64,000 nucleotides of DNA from Colletotrichum lupini (taxonomy: Eukaryota > Ascomycota > Sordariomycetes > Glomerellales > Glomerellaceae): positions 1,426,001-1,490,000 of the forward strand of contig NC_064680.1 of assembly GCF_023278565.1 (NCBI RefSeq). Direction: 5' to 3'. Below are positions 1 to 11,128 of this stretch, in pieces; within the stretch, counting starts at the first letter, position 1; the number at the start of each line of letters is the position of its first letter. Made by a program: the position numbers and the translations under genes. The notes under the pieces are model-generated. The model was not told the origin of the DNA. It searched no databases and was given only the letters and a program-made list of their open reading frames with translations.

Positions 1-1247
1 AGGTCGGTTGCCCGCAGTCCGGCACTTGACCTCCTGGATCTGTCCAAGACTTCAAGTCTCTGAGGAAGCTCGAGGGGGCCACTGACAGCCAGGCACTGCG
101 GTGTTGTTTGCTTGGGTCGCATCGGGGTCCACCACCAGTCCTACCAGCCCAATTTATCTAGGCCTTTATTCCACTTGCTTAATCAAGTCTTCAAGGCCGA
201 CCAGACGATGCAAAAGGTCCATCAAGCGCGCTTCTTCAAAGTTTGTGGTCTGCTATTCGGATTCGCCATGCCGCTCTTCCCGTCAACTAATGTCTCTATG
301 AAGCGTGTAGAACCTGCACGTGTAAGCAGCCGCCTCCCATTCCAAGGGTTGCGTGCTCGTCTGATGATTCAAGATACCCCTGGCCAAGATAGACACGCCC
401 AGCCACAGTCGAATGCTTCTCTCCAGGCTTCCAACCTTCCCTCTCCAGGTCCCAGTCACCTCCGCTCTCCTCCGCCCGTCTCCCAAGCCTGTGATCTGAG
501 CGCCATTAAACGCAGAATCACCAGCCAGTCGTGTCGGTAGCTGTGGATCTTCACTCCCGTTTACCTTCCCCCCTGAGCGCGGAGAAGCGAGCTTGGGGTA
601 GCACCACCTCCAACTTTGAAGATACCACCTGCATGTTCCCTCCCCCTCTTACACCGCAGAGGCGGGGACTTTTGTCTGCAGCTTGTTGCCGCATCTCGTT
701 CTTGCGTTGATCAGGCAGGTCTCTCAACCAACAATCCATTAGCTAGAGAAGGTAGGCAACATTATCGGCGTCAAGAAATCGAACAAAGTTAAACGAGAAA
801 AGGGCACAGACAGGGCAGACAGGGCAAACTTGAGATACCAAGATACTTTTCTCTCGAGGCGGGCCGCAATGGCCCAAACGGGAAGGTTGTAAGAGCTGCC
901 CAGGCGATCCCCGACGGTCCGATCCTCGTCATTCATCCTGTTCCTGTTTCCCGTTGGCCCTGCCGTCGAAAAGTGTCCATCTCAGGCCTGGAAACTATGT
1001 TTTTCTACTTTCCCCTCTTATCCTCAATCCCTGGTAGTAGTTGTTGGACACAACTCTCCTCGTACCTCGTAACACCGTACATAAAGGAGAGCACACCCGT
1101 GCGATCCTCAATCTTGGCGATGCCTTCTCTCGTGCACCCTCGCTGAACTCATTACGCGCGGTCGCCATACACTCACTCCCGGCCAAGCTCCTCCTCTCCC
1201 TCAAGAGTTCTTTTCCTCGTCGTTGAAAGTAACATACCATCGCAACG
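1..1247. other. Left-edge intergenic region, no gene recognised
   Basis: Base composition is normal and not RIP-like. Several short overlapping frames exist on both strands, the longest about 140 codons, but none has a recognisable domain, a signal peptide with good continuation, or convincing splice partners. The last few hundred bases presumably hold the promoter and 5' leader of the carboxypeptidase that starts at 1248. Confidence 0.5.
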
Positions 1248-2696
1248 ATGAAGTCCCTCGCCGCCCTCTCCACCCTCGTCGCCGCCGCGACCGCCGCCTC
1301 AGTCGCCGGCGCGAGCTCCAAGCGCGTGAGCTACGACGGCACCAAGGTCTTCCGCCTCTCTGTCGGAGACGAGGTCGACAGGGTCAATGGCGTCGTCGAC
1401 AAGCTCCAGCTGACGACCTGGAAGGGCGCCCCGAGAGCCGGTGCCTTCGCTGACATCGTCGTTCCAGCCACCGAGGTCGAATCGTTCAAGGCTGAGGTTG
1501 CCGGCATGAACCTCACCACCATGCACGAGGATCTCGGCGCCTCAATCGCAGATGAGTCTGGCTTCTCTGTCTACGCTGGTAAGTCTTGACACCTCTCCAA
1601 GGCTGGATGCCCCCTCACCCTATGCCACACGGCCATCCCACGCGGTTGCAATCTCGCAATATGCCAAAGTTCGTCAACTAACTTTTCTCTCAGTCGGCTC
1701 CGCCAACGCGACCTGGTTCAACTCGTACCACGCGTACGCCGACCACCTTCAGTTCCTCAAGGACCTGGTCTCCTCGTACCCCAGCAACGCCGAGATCGTC
1801 ACCTCGGGCTCCTCCCTCCAGGGCAACGCCATCACTGGCATCCACATCTACGGCACCTCAAAGGGTACCAAGCCCGCCGTGGTCTTCCACAGCACCGTCC
1901 ACGCCAGAGAGTGGATCAGCACCATGGCCAACGAGTACATTGCCTGGAACCTCCTGAGCAAGTACTCCTCCGACACGGAGATCAAGAGCTTCGTCGACAA
2001 GTACGACTTCTACATCTTCCCCGTTGTCAACCCTGACGGTAAGTCCTCATTCCCGCTCAATATATCACGTCAGTGAACCCTCTGGCTAACTGTCTTCATC
2101 AAGGCTTCATCTACACCCAAACCACCAACCGTCTCTGGCGCAAGAACCGTCAGAGCACCTCCGGCAGCACCTGCATCGGCCACGACATCAACCGCAACTG
2201 GCCCTTCCAATGGTCCGTCACCGGCGGTGCCTCCACCGACCCCTGCGCCGAGGACTTCAAGGGCCTCTCCCAGGGCGACGCCCCCGAGACTGCCGCTCTC
2301 TCCGCCTGGCTCGCAAAGACCAAGTCCGCCCAGGGCCTCAAGCTCTTCATCGACTTCCACGCCTACTCCCAGCTCTTCATGACCCCCTACGGCTACTCCT
2401 GCACCGCCGTCTCCGCCAAGAACACTGAGCTCCAGTCCCTTGCCAAGGGTGCCGTCGCCGCCATCAAGGCTGTCCACGGTACTTCGTACCAGTACGGTCC
2501 CATCTGCACCACCATCTACAAGGCGACCGGCAGCAGTGTCGACTACGTCAACGATGTTGTCAAGGCCGATTACACTTTCACTCAGGAGCTTCGTGACACG
2601 GGTAACTACGGCTTCGTCTTGCCCGCTGCCCAGATTGTGCCTACCAGCGAGGAGACCTACGCTGGTGTCCGCTACTTGCTCCAGAACATGAAGTAA
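1248..2696 (+). CDS. Secreted zinc metallocarboxypeptidase (M14A, carboxypeptidase A type)
   Basis: This extracellular enzyme releases C-terminal residues from peptides. I join exons 1248-1578, 1694-2038 and 2104-2696; both introns start GTAAGT, and the result is 422 aa, normal for fungal prepro-carboxypeptidases. The N-terminus is a signal peptide ([21 protein letters not shown]), followed by a propeptide of about 90 residues. The catalytic domain shows the M14 set: HAREW (zinc His and Glu), DINRNW (substrate-binding Asn-Arg), DFHAY (third zinc His) and QELRD (catalytic Glu). Conserved cysteines in STCIGHD and DPCAED suggest disulphides. Family assignment is secure; peptide preference (A-like rather than B-like) is inferred. 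The gene stands alone with its own promoter. Such enzymes serve nutrient acquisition and are often induced on protein or host material. Confidence 0.95.
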
Positions 2697-3338
2697 ATGG
2701 CGTTCGGGTATAACTTTCGGACGGTTTTTCATATGAGAACAGAAGCCTGATGACACCCCCTTTCATGTATCTAGTTTAACCAACCCTTTCTCTAAGTATT
2801 CCTTCAGAACATGAACAAACAAACAATCTGTACACATCAACCTTCCGTCGCAAATGTGGACCTGTGTTCTCAAACTTGTTCGCAAGCCAATCGTGTGTTT
2901 CGTTTCCTGCATGCCTTGGCCTATTAAACATAAAAACATCCGTCCAAGCACGGCCCGTCGGCACGCTGATACGTCCTCGGTGCCATGGAACCATCAAACT
3001 TCAGACGACTTCTCGGCTGCATGTGCAAGCAAAGGTAAGCACAAGTTCTCCGCCGGTGTCGTATGAGTTCCTGGGCGTTCCTGGATAGGAGGGGAAGAGG
3101 GCCCGAGTCAAGGATCTTCCTACCTTATTTTCTCTTTGTGCCGTCATGTTCTTTCAGAAGTCGTGCTCGTGCCCCGGATTACTTCATTCTTGTCTCAAAA
3201 GTTCCTTTGTCACTTTCAAGACTGCCTATACCAAAAGCGGCTTTCGAGGAGAAGACAATTTCAACGCTCTATTCAAAGAAACACCAAATACCCTCATGAA
3301 GAATACAACTGAATAACAACACAAATAACTTACACTCA
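2697..3338. other. Intergenic region between carboxypeptidase and GH5 gene
   Basis: It contains the 3' untranslated region of the upstream gene and the promoter of the downstream one. Only short unsupported frames are present. I see no repeat or RNA gene. Confidence 0.5.
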
Positions 3339-4932
3339 ATGCGTCGACTCTCAAGTCTATCGGCGCTGCTAGCAGCCCTAGCAATCCCGCTCTCTACCTT
3401 CGCCGAGCTCACTCGCCGCGAGCTCCAACCTCTCCCGCTCTCCGTCCGTGACCGTGACATCGTCGATGCCCGCAACGCAACGGTCGCCCTCGTTGGCGTG
3501 AACTGGGCAGGACACGAGCGGACCATGCTGCCCGAGGGACTGCAATACCAGTCCATCGCCCACATCGTCAAGCGCATCGCCGAAACCGGCTTCAATTCTG
3601 TTAGGCTAACGTTCGCCACCGAAATGGTGGATGACATTGTCGACCGGGGCGGCGATGTAGATCTCAAGACGACGCTCCAGAATGCGCTGGGCCCGGAGAA
3701 TGGTACGGCTATCTTGAAGCAGATTCTCAAGAATAATCCATCTTTTAGCGAGAGTTCGAAGAGGCTTGATGTGTGGGATGCTGTTGCGGCGGAGCTGGGC
3801 AGACAGAAGATCTACGTGCATCTTGATAATCATGTTTCCAAGGCCGGCTGGTGTTGTACGCCGTATGATGGGAACGGGTGGTTCGGTGACACGAACTTCA
3901 ATACATCTAACTGGGTTCGCGGGTTATCCTATATGGCAGAGCATGTAAGTTGCAACTTACTTCCCTAAAGCACCTGATTCCTTGATCGTCCATTGGCTGA
4001 CCTTTACGCAGGGGAAAGCTTCAAATTGGACAACCTTCATCAGCATGGGTCTCCGCAACGAACTCCGCGACCCCTTTTCCGCATCCCCCCCTCATAGCCT
4101 GGAGAACACGACCTGGACGACGTGGAAGACCCGCATGGTGCAAGGCGCGAACGCAATTCACGCCGCCAACCCAGACGTTCTCATCTTCTTTGGCGGGCGC
4201 ATCTTTGACTTTGACATTTCGGCACCCGTGCAAGGGGAGTTTGCTAGCGAGCCCGGGTTCAACTTCTCCATTGCCGAGTTCTCGTTCAAGAACAAGTTCG
4301 TATTTGAGCAGCATCAGTATGACCAAGGGCTTGTTGATGACTCATGCACGAGTTATCGGGATATCTTGACGGCGTTTGGGTCCGATGTTATGACTATTGG
4401 GAATAACGGGACGACGAACGGTACCATGACGAACGGGACTATGACGAACGGGACTATGACGAACGGGACGAGTAATCGAGCGCCGTTGGTTATGACGGAG
4501 TGGGGACATGATCAGACCGACGAAAGCGGCGCGTTCAAGGATAAGTTCCGAAGATGCCTGGTTGACTTTATGGTTGACCGGCAAATTAGCTGGATGGTAT
4601 GGGTCATGGGTGGAAGTTACTACACGCGTGAAGGTGTGCAAGACAAGGATGAGCCTTGGGGTGAGTCTACTTTCTTCGTCGAGGAGATGTCGATGATTGC
4701 TAACGTCTCTATGATAGCCATTCTTGACCACAACTGGGATGCTTACCGCGGGAAAGCTTCTATCCGACAACTCCAGCATGACATGGAGAGGACGTACGAG
4801 GCCTTCCATCAGTCTATGCCTGATGCTGGAAGAAGTCCAGGGAATCAGCCAAAGAGTGTCGCAACGTCCTTCTCGTACAGCGTGTCTTTGGCTACTTTGA
4901 TAGGCATCGTCGTAGCAGGTATCTTGGCTTAG
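3339..4932 (+). CDS. Secreted glycoside hydrolase family 5-type enzyme, possibly GPI-anchored
   Basis: This is a predicted extracellular endoglycosidase of the cellulase (GH5) fold acting on beta-glycans. Exons 3339-3944, 4012-4660 and 4718-4932 give 489 aa. The start is followed by a signal peptide (MRRLSSLSALLAALAIPLSTFA). Family features are the early GVNWAGHE, GFNSVRLTF, the acid/base Glu in GLRNELRD, the FEQHQYDQG segment, the nucleophile Glu in VMTEWGHDQ, and WMVWVMGGSYY. A run of NGTMT units lies just before the nucleophile strand. The C-terminus is a hydrophobic tail (ATLIGIVVAGILA) after a Ser-rich stretch, consistent with GPI attachment. The last intron is 57 nt with a CTAAC branch site, GTGAGT donor and no in-frame stop, so its retention would leave the frame open. 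Exact substrate (glucan or mannan) is not decidable here. Confidence 0.88.
4417..4470 (+). repeat. 15-bp tandem repeat encoding NGTMT sequons in the GH5 gene
   Basis: Three copies of a 15-bp unit, plus a partial fourth, encode Asn-Gly-Thr-Met-Thr. Each unit supplies an N-glycosylation sequon. The first unit differs from the other two at synonymous sites, so the array is not merely a recent slippage product. It lies in a loop directly before the catalytic nucleophile strand. Confidence 0.9.
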
Positions 4933-5180
4933 AAGAGATAGAGTGTCGGAGGGTAGAGGAGACGCTCTGTTCATTGTGCATTTTCAGATCTGCAAGTCCT
5001 GTTGGATTCTACTGTTGTATCTCGCCATCACCCAGGAAACAGTCCACTCAGGAGCGTTGGGAACAAGACTTGCTCACCAGGTCATTGCTATTCACCATGT
5101 CTGCTGTATGGTTAGGCTCGTTGTGAAACTCAAACTATGAACAATGTCTAAACAACACGGAATCTATGCCCACGTATAAC

Positions 5181-6839
5181 CTACTTCCTACCAGAAAACA
5201 CCTGCTTCCCCTCAAACCAAGTCTCCAACGTCTTCGCCTGCAACGCCTTGCTCGGATCCCAATCAAGATCGAAAATGGTCAAATCAGCCTTCTTCCCAAC
5301 GTTGAGTGAACCAACACGATCCTCCAAGAAACAGCTCCTCGCCGCCCCCTCCGTCGCGCCCGCCAACACGTCACACAACGACAGCGCAAACTGCGGATTC
5401 ACAACCGTCTCCAGCTCCGGCTCCCGCGCAGACCGCCGCGTCGTGGCAATGTACAAGTTATCAATCACATGATGCGGCGCCGTCGGCGCATCCGACCCAA
5501 TCGCCACGTGCGCGCCACCGTCAGCGAAATCGCTGTACGCAAACGCCCGCCCGCACCGGTGTTCCCCGATCAGCGTCGGCCAGGCGCGGAGGATCGCTGG
5601 GTCCGAGTGGACGGGCTGCACGGAGGCCGTGATGCCGAGTTTTCCTAGGCGCTTCGCGTCCTCGGCGGTTGTGACTTCGAGGTGTTCGATGCGCGGGCGG
5701 TGTTTCGGTCCGACGTGCGCCTCCAGCACGTCGATCGCGTCCGCGACGGTGCGGTCGCCGATAGCGTGGAGCGCGACCTGCAACCCATGTTTGGTGGCTG
5801 CTTGTACCACGGGTGCCATGTACCGCTGCGACCAGACGGGGTCGCAGTTGTCGCCGTTGTGGCTGTAGGGTTCCTTCAAACTCGCCGTGCAGCCGTCAAT
5901 GATGCCGTCGCAGACGAGCTTGATGCCGACAAGGCGGCAGTCCGGGTCCGTCTCGAGGTTGAACTCGCGGGCCAGCTCCGCGGCGCGCTCGACCTGCTTA
6001 ATGTTCTCGGCGTCGTCGTCCTTGGGGAGGATCATCCAGTAGGCCGCGAAGCGGATGGGGAACGGGCGGCCCGCTGCCTTTTCCTGCTTGCGGTACTCCT
6101 GCAGCGCCGTCCAGCCGTCCTCTTCCATGGCCATGTCGATGAGACCGGTGAAGCCTGCGGCCGTGTAGTCGTTGATGGCCGTCTCGATAGCGGCGATGCG
6201 ATCCTGGAGAGTCGAGGTGCGGGCCATGTAGAGGGGGATGAACTTCATGCTCGCCGCCTCGGATAGAAGACCGCTAGGTTTACCCGTCTTCGGATCGCGA
6301 ACAATCTCGCCCCCGGGCGGGTCGGGCTCGTTCTCGAGATCCAGGTCCTTGAGAGCGGCGGTGTTACACCACGTCGAGTGCAAGTCCTTTGCGGTGATGA
6401 GGATAGGTCGGGGGTCGAGGTCGTCGAGGAGGGAGGCGAGGGGCCCCTCGGGTGTCATGAAGTGCATCCATCCGCTACAGAAGATGCGTTCGGCTTCCGG
6501 GTGGGCGGCGGCGTGGTCTCTGATTGTGGTTCGGATGTCCTCGAGAGTCTTGCAGTGGGCGAGGCTCAGCTTGAGAAGCGCCTGACCGAGTTGCGTCAAG
6601 TGGATGTGTCCGTCAACGAGGCCGGGGAGGAGAGTGTGGCCGCCTACATCGCGGACCTCTGCGCCAGCGTCGATTGCGGACTTCACCTCAGATGCGGAGG
6701 CGTCACCGACAAAAGTGATGATGCCATCTTTAATCACCAGCGCTTCTGCAAAGTTGGCTTCAGAACGCTGACCTGCAGGTGCTTTGTTTGACCTAAAGAT
6801 CTTTCCGTTCTGGAAGACGACGTGTGTTGAAGCCGTCAT
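5181..6839 (-). CDS. YtcJ-like amidohydrolase (Amidohydro_3 family)
   Basis: This is a metal-dependent hydrolase of the amidohydrolase superfamily; YtcJ-type proteins hydrolyse amide bonds, but natural substrates are mostly unknown. It is an intronless 552-aa frame when started at MTASTHVVF; an upstream in-frame Met at 6950 would add 37 residues with no family resemblance, so I prefer the internal start. Hallmarks are LPGLVDGHIHLTQ (HxH metal site), DLHSTWCNTAAL, the EDGWTALQEYRK region, IKLVCDGIIDG, LHAIGDRTVADAID, RIEHLEV, and the final metal Asp in AIGSDAPTAPH, followed by the C-terminal strand domain ending in ADLTIFDLDWDPSK. No signal peptide is seen, so it is probably cytosolic. It lies upstream of a Zn2Cys6 regulator and near a hydantoinase-type gene, which suggests nitrogen or cyclic-amide catabolism. 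That role is inference. Confidence 0.92.
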   Translation of the reverse strand: MTASTHVVFQNGKIFRSNKAPAGQRSEANFAEALVIKDGIITFVGDASASEVKSAIDAGAEVRDVGGHTLLPGLVDGHIHLTQLGQALLKLSLAHCKTLEDIRTTIRDHAAAHPEAERIFCSGWMHFMTPEGPLASLLDDLDPRPILITAKDLHSTWCNTAALKDLDLENEPDPPGGEIVRDPKTGKPSGLLSEAASMKFIPLYMARTSTLQDRIAAIETAINDYTAAGFTGLIDMAMEEDGWTALQEYRKQEKAAGRPFPIRFAAYWMILPKDDDAENIKQVERAAELAREFNLETDPDCRLVGIKLVCDGIIDGCTASLKEPYSHNGDNCDPVWSQRYMAPVVQAATKHGLQVALHAIGDRTVADAIDVLEAHVGPKHRPRIEHLEVTTAEDAKRLGKLGITASVQPVHSDPAILRAWPTLIGEHRCGRAFAYSDFADGGAHVAIGSDAPTAPHHVIDNLYIATTRRSAREPELETVVNPQFALSLCDVLAGATEGAARSCFLEDRVGSLNVGKKADLTIFDLDWDPSKALQAKTLETWFEGKQVFSGRK

Positions 6840-8212
6840 GCTGAGTGGTTGTGAGAGTTGAGTTATTGGCCCTTGCAGTAAGGTAGGTAACACAACGCTA
6901 GAGAGACGGGAGGTTCTGTAGTCAGTACGGCGCTGTGTAACTTCGAGCAACTTTAGTATACCTAACCCCTCAGCCTAAGAGTTGTTCCAGCGAATAGCGC
7001 ATGCAATACGTGGCCAAGATCGCGAGGAGGGGTGAACTAGTTGCATCATTCTCGTGATAGCACTGATAGCTTAGATACGGGCTTGATGGCGGGGTGGCAT
7101 GCGGGGTTGAACCGTCCTGATTTCCGACGTTGCTCGGCCGGGCCCTCGGCGTTGCAACTGTTCAGGTGGGGAGTTGATTTGTGCTGTCAAGAAACGACGC
7201 AGTTCCTCCGTGATCGGCCTATGGAGATACATACGTTGGGGCGAAGAGTTGTTGAAAAGATTTGAGGAATCTAGGACAGGCTTGACAGGCTACCCGAGGT
7301 TCCAGCGTATAGTAGGCGCATTAAGATGCCAAGTTGGCCGTGTTGCGGGCACAACTCGACACCATACCTCGCGTCACGAATGCCCAGGCTGGAAACCCTT
7401 TCAGGACTCTTACCCCTGTCTTAGACGTTACAGAAACACACTGCTTCCTGGAATCTGAAGATTCAACAGGAATTTCATGCTGTTTGGCATGCCAGTGACG
7501 ATCACTGTTCTACTTCGCTCCGAAATATGAGAGGCACGTCGCTTGTTACCGCTCGCAATCAGCCACTCGCCAAAACATTCCCTACTCGTCAGGGCCTGGC
7601 GGCCAAGACAATACGCAGTCATAGACAACTGCAGGCAGCCACTTATAAGCCGTTGAAATAGACTCTCCTGGCTTACTTCAGTCGACCAAGTTTGGGCCTC
7701 AACCTTTCCATCTCAAATCGCTGCGGTGATTTGGAGCCAGCAAAACTTCGGCTCCAATCGCGAACGGATCTCGTTGCCCCGGTGATGCTCATTTCCACGG
7801 AAGAAACCCCAGTAGTGTGATGGCCCCGCTAGGATCTTGAAGGATTTGGTTGATTCTATCTATAGAAAGAGGTAGGCGATGAACCTCATCCGACTACCTA
7901 ATCAGAGACTACCTATTTCACCTCGTAAATGATGGACTCCAAATGTCTGCCTAAGTATCAGATACTAGCACCCATTGAAGCCTTGACAAGGCCTTGCCAG
8001 ACATGCTGCACCCTGTCTTTCTTCAGTAGAAAGCGCTGAAGAAAGCCAGGGGTTTACAACGGTCTGAACTGTGTCATGTGACTAAGCCGTAAGTTGTCCC
8101 GCAAATGGACATGGTCGATCCCATTCAAAGCGCGCTATTGACGCTGTTTTTTTCGATCGCGTTGAAGAGCAGAGAGAGGGTCGGTGCAACTTCTCCGCCC
8201 AGGAATGCGAAG
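6840..8212. other. Intergenic region upstream of both the amidohydrolase and the regulator gene
   Basis: About 1.4 kb separates the divergent starts of the amidohydrolase (minus) and the Zn2Cys6 regulator (plus), so it should hold both promoters. Only short unsupported frames occur. I saw no convincing repeat, tRNA or small spliced gene. Confidence 0.55.
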
Positions 8213-11001
8213 ATGGAGAAGAACCAGAAACGAATATCGTAAGTCATCCGAGAGATTGGGAAGAAAAAAGAAAGTTATGATGTAAGACCACCATCAGCTA
8301 AACGAGTATGCAAGGTGCAAGCGGTGCCAACAGAGAAAGGTACTTTCGCTCTCCGTGTTTGTTCCCCCTTTTCCCTGACCCGACTCCGCCCTCCCCCGGC
8401 CTACTTTCCCCCGACTCTCGGCTTTTCCCCGGGTACTTGGGATCCGTACACGGCACCGCTCCGGATCCGTGTCCGGTCGAGGAAACCCGTCCGACCAAGT
8501 CTCCTCACCCGCTATCCGACCTGTCCCCCGCGCTGACACCTGACTGATCCATAAAAATGCAAATAGATCCGCTGCTCCCGCACCTTTCCATGCACAAACT
8601 GTTCCACAGCATCCGCCAAATGCGAGTTCCGCGAGAGCGACTTCAAGCGGCCGCCCGTGTCCCGTGAGTATGTCGCGGCTCTCGAGTCACGCATCGCCTC
8701 GCTCGAGAGCTTGCTGGGCAACCTCAAGGCCGCCGACGGCGATGAGCGCAACCAAATCCTCGACGACCTCGAGGTCCAAGACTATGTGCCCTCCTTTTCC
8801 GGCCTGCCCTTGGCGGATGAAATTGCGCATGACCAAGGCTTCGTTTCAGGAAATGACTGACGGTATTTCCTTGTCCCTTTCCTTTTCGTTCTCCTTAGTG
8901 CCGGGGTCTCCATCGCCTCTTGGCAACTATCAGTATTCTAATCTCCTCCAGGATCCATGATCTACCACGGGCCAACAAGCATATTCCAAAACGAAGTCAG
9001 CACCTCCATGTACCCAACCAGCTCCTCCACCGCCTCGAAGCCCTCGGCCTTCCACGAGGACAAGGCCAACCTGACCAATCATACCATGCGCCTCTGCATC
9101 GGCCTCTTTTTCTTCTGGCAGTACCCGCTCTTCATGTTCATCGACCGGGAAGCTTTCATCCAAGAATTCGAAGAGAACCCCGTCGACGGCAATTTTTGTT
9201 CGCCGCCCTTGATCTACGCATGTGCCGCTCTGGGTGCGCTCATGTCCAAGGATCCGGAAGTCCGGTCCAGGGCACAGGAGTTCGCGAACACGGCGCAGAC
9301 CATCTTGACCACGGATGAACTGGGTATTTCGAGGCCGACCTCGGTGCAAGCGTGGTTGTGTCTTGCGTACTATGAAACTGGTTTGAGTAACATGTCCAAG
9401 TCGTGGCTGTACACAGGTAAGAGCCCTTCATGAAGTACCAAATTGCTAGAACCGTGATCTGATGTAGATATCACCAGGCATGGCCTTCAGAATGGGTCAG
9501 GACCTTGGCTTGCAAAGAGACCCTACACACTGGGGCCCAGAAGAGAAGCCGAATGAGGCTAATCCATTCCCATTCAACAACGAGTTCCGACGCCGAATTT
9601 ACTGGGGATCTTTCCTGACGGACAAGTGAGACATCTATATGATTCTCAAGATGCTCAGTCTAACGTCTCTCCTCTCGCAGGATGTTCAGCCTCTTCCTCG
9701 GTCGTCCAACATTTATGTACGAGAACGATGCCGACGTGAACATCAACGAACCTCTACCGTATGTTCCATTCCTAAACCCCACTTCAAAATCTACAAGTAA
9801 TACACCTTGGTCACATGCATTGACACAAGCTAACAGACACGACCCTCCAATCTGGGAGAACTGGCTCTTCTCACACGACCTCGGCTTCCTCAAGACCATG
9901 CGCCCAGCCGGCCCAAAGCTAACGCTCCTCTTCAACCAGCAGATTGAATTGGCCCGCATAGTTCACGACATGCTATCCCAAACTTTCGCGCCCAAGAAGA
10001 TGAAGGACCCAGCCGCGAGGAGGTGGAACGAGGTCTCCCTCAACAAACTCAACGCTCGTCTCGTCGCGTGGCACGAGGCGCTGCCTACCAACATGCGATG
10101 GAAGAAGTGGTTCACCAACAAAGACATCCTGCAGCCCAACGTGTCAATTCTACAGTAAGCCCTACGTCTTCTCCTGCGAGTGTGAAGGATGTCACACTGA
10201 GCTCTGCTGATTATGTGCACCAGCATGTTCTACCACAGCGCTCGCATCTGCCTCAACCTCCCCTTCCTAGCCTCCGTCCGGCACATTCCCTCCACCGCAG
10301 ACCTAGCCGATAACGACGACGACGACCCCGAGACATCCTCAAACAACCCGATCATCAAGTCGCTCAGGATATGCCAGTCCTCCGCGCAAGGGATAGCTGA
10401 CGTCCTACAGCGCTTTAAGAGCCAGCACACGCTTGGCAACGCGCCCCTGATCTTCGTTGGAGCCACCATCGTCGCGACGAATGCAGTGCTGGTGACGACG
10501 AGGCGCCAGATGGGAGGCGGAGGCGTTCCGCAGCTGATGAAAGACACATTGCTGCCCGTGTTCGACGGTGCGCTGGAAGACATGTCTGCTTCGTATAAAC
10601 TTGCGGAGGAGGCTAGGGCCAAGGTCCGGGTTGCGTTGAGTACGAAGGAGCAGCATAGGTATGATGCGGGAGGAGGACAGCAGTCTGAGGTCGTGCCAGT
10701 TGGGGTGGATGGTGAGGCTGCTCGTAGCGATGAGCCGGTGGCAGTTGTGGTTGATCCGGCGCTCTCGGGCTCGGTCCCTCGTCCAGTATCGACGGCGATC
10801 GGTTCGGGCTCGACGACGGAGACAGCGGAGATTCCCAGCTTCATGAGTCCTGAGCAACAAGGGTGGCAGCCTCTGAGCGTGCTAGATGGAGAAACGGCTT
10901 TCTGGGGGAACCTTGGCAACGACATATTTGCAGGCTCAGAGTTGGAGTATCTCGACGGTGTGACGGAATTCGATTGGACTGACCGGCCGCCAATACCTTG
11001 A
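8213..11001 (+). CDS. Zn2Cys6 transcription factor with fungal-specific TF domain
   Basis: This is a nuclear DNA-binding regulator. The start is MEKNQKRIS, and the zinc cluster is assembled across exons 8213-8238, 8315-8339 (25-nt microexon with CKRCQQRK) and 8567 onward (IRCSRTFPCTNC...KCEF): C-x2-C-x6-C-x5-C-x2-C-x6-C. A basic and coiled linker follows (SREYVAALESRIASLES). The middle-homology domain is in exons 8952-9416, 9478-9625, 9681-9758, 9837-10154 and 10224-11001, with GSMIYHGPTSIF, WLCLAYYETG, GMAFRMGQDLGL, FRRRIYWGSFLTDK and FSLFLGRPTF. The link between 8567 and 8952 is uncertain: either a 52-nt intron 8786-8837 plus microexon 8838-8862 (total 693 aa), or a GC-AG intron 8838-8951 (702 aa). 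Both keep frame but use weak donors. It is convergent with the hydantoinase-type gene, 127 bp apart. Target genes are unknown. Confidence 0.87.
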
Positions 11002-11128
11002 GCGCTCCGGTCACACATCTCGAGGGACAGCCTCTATCACTTGAACCAAACAGCATCGTCATTTCACTTTAACGATTCCTTTTTACTTCCATCTTCTACG
11101 GCGACTCTAGCCCTCCCTGATGCCTGTA

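Noticed and set aside
112..540. 142-codon plus frame at the left edge
   Set aside because: No domain, no signal peptide and no splice continuation; it overlaps other frames of similar length.
10230..11018. 262-codon minus frame opposite the regulator's last exon
   Set aside because: Antisense shadow; the plus-strand exon is supported by splice phase and domain continuity.
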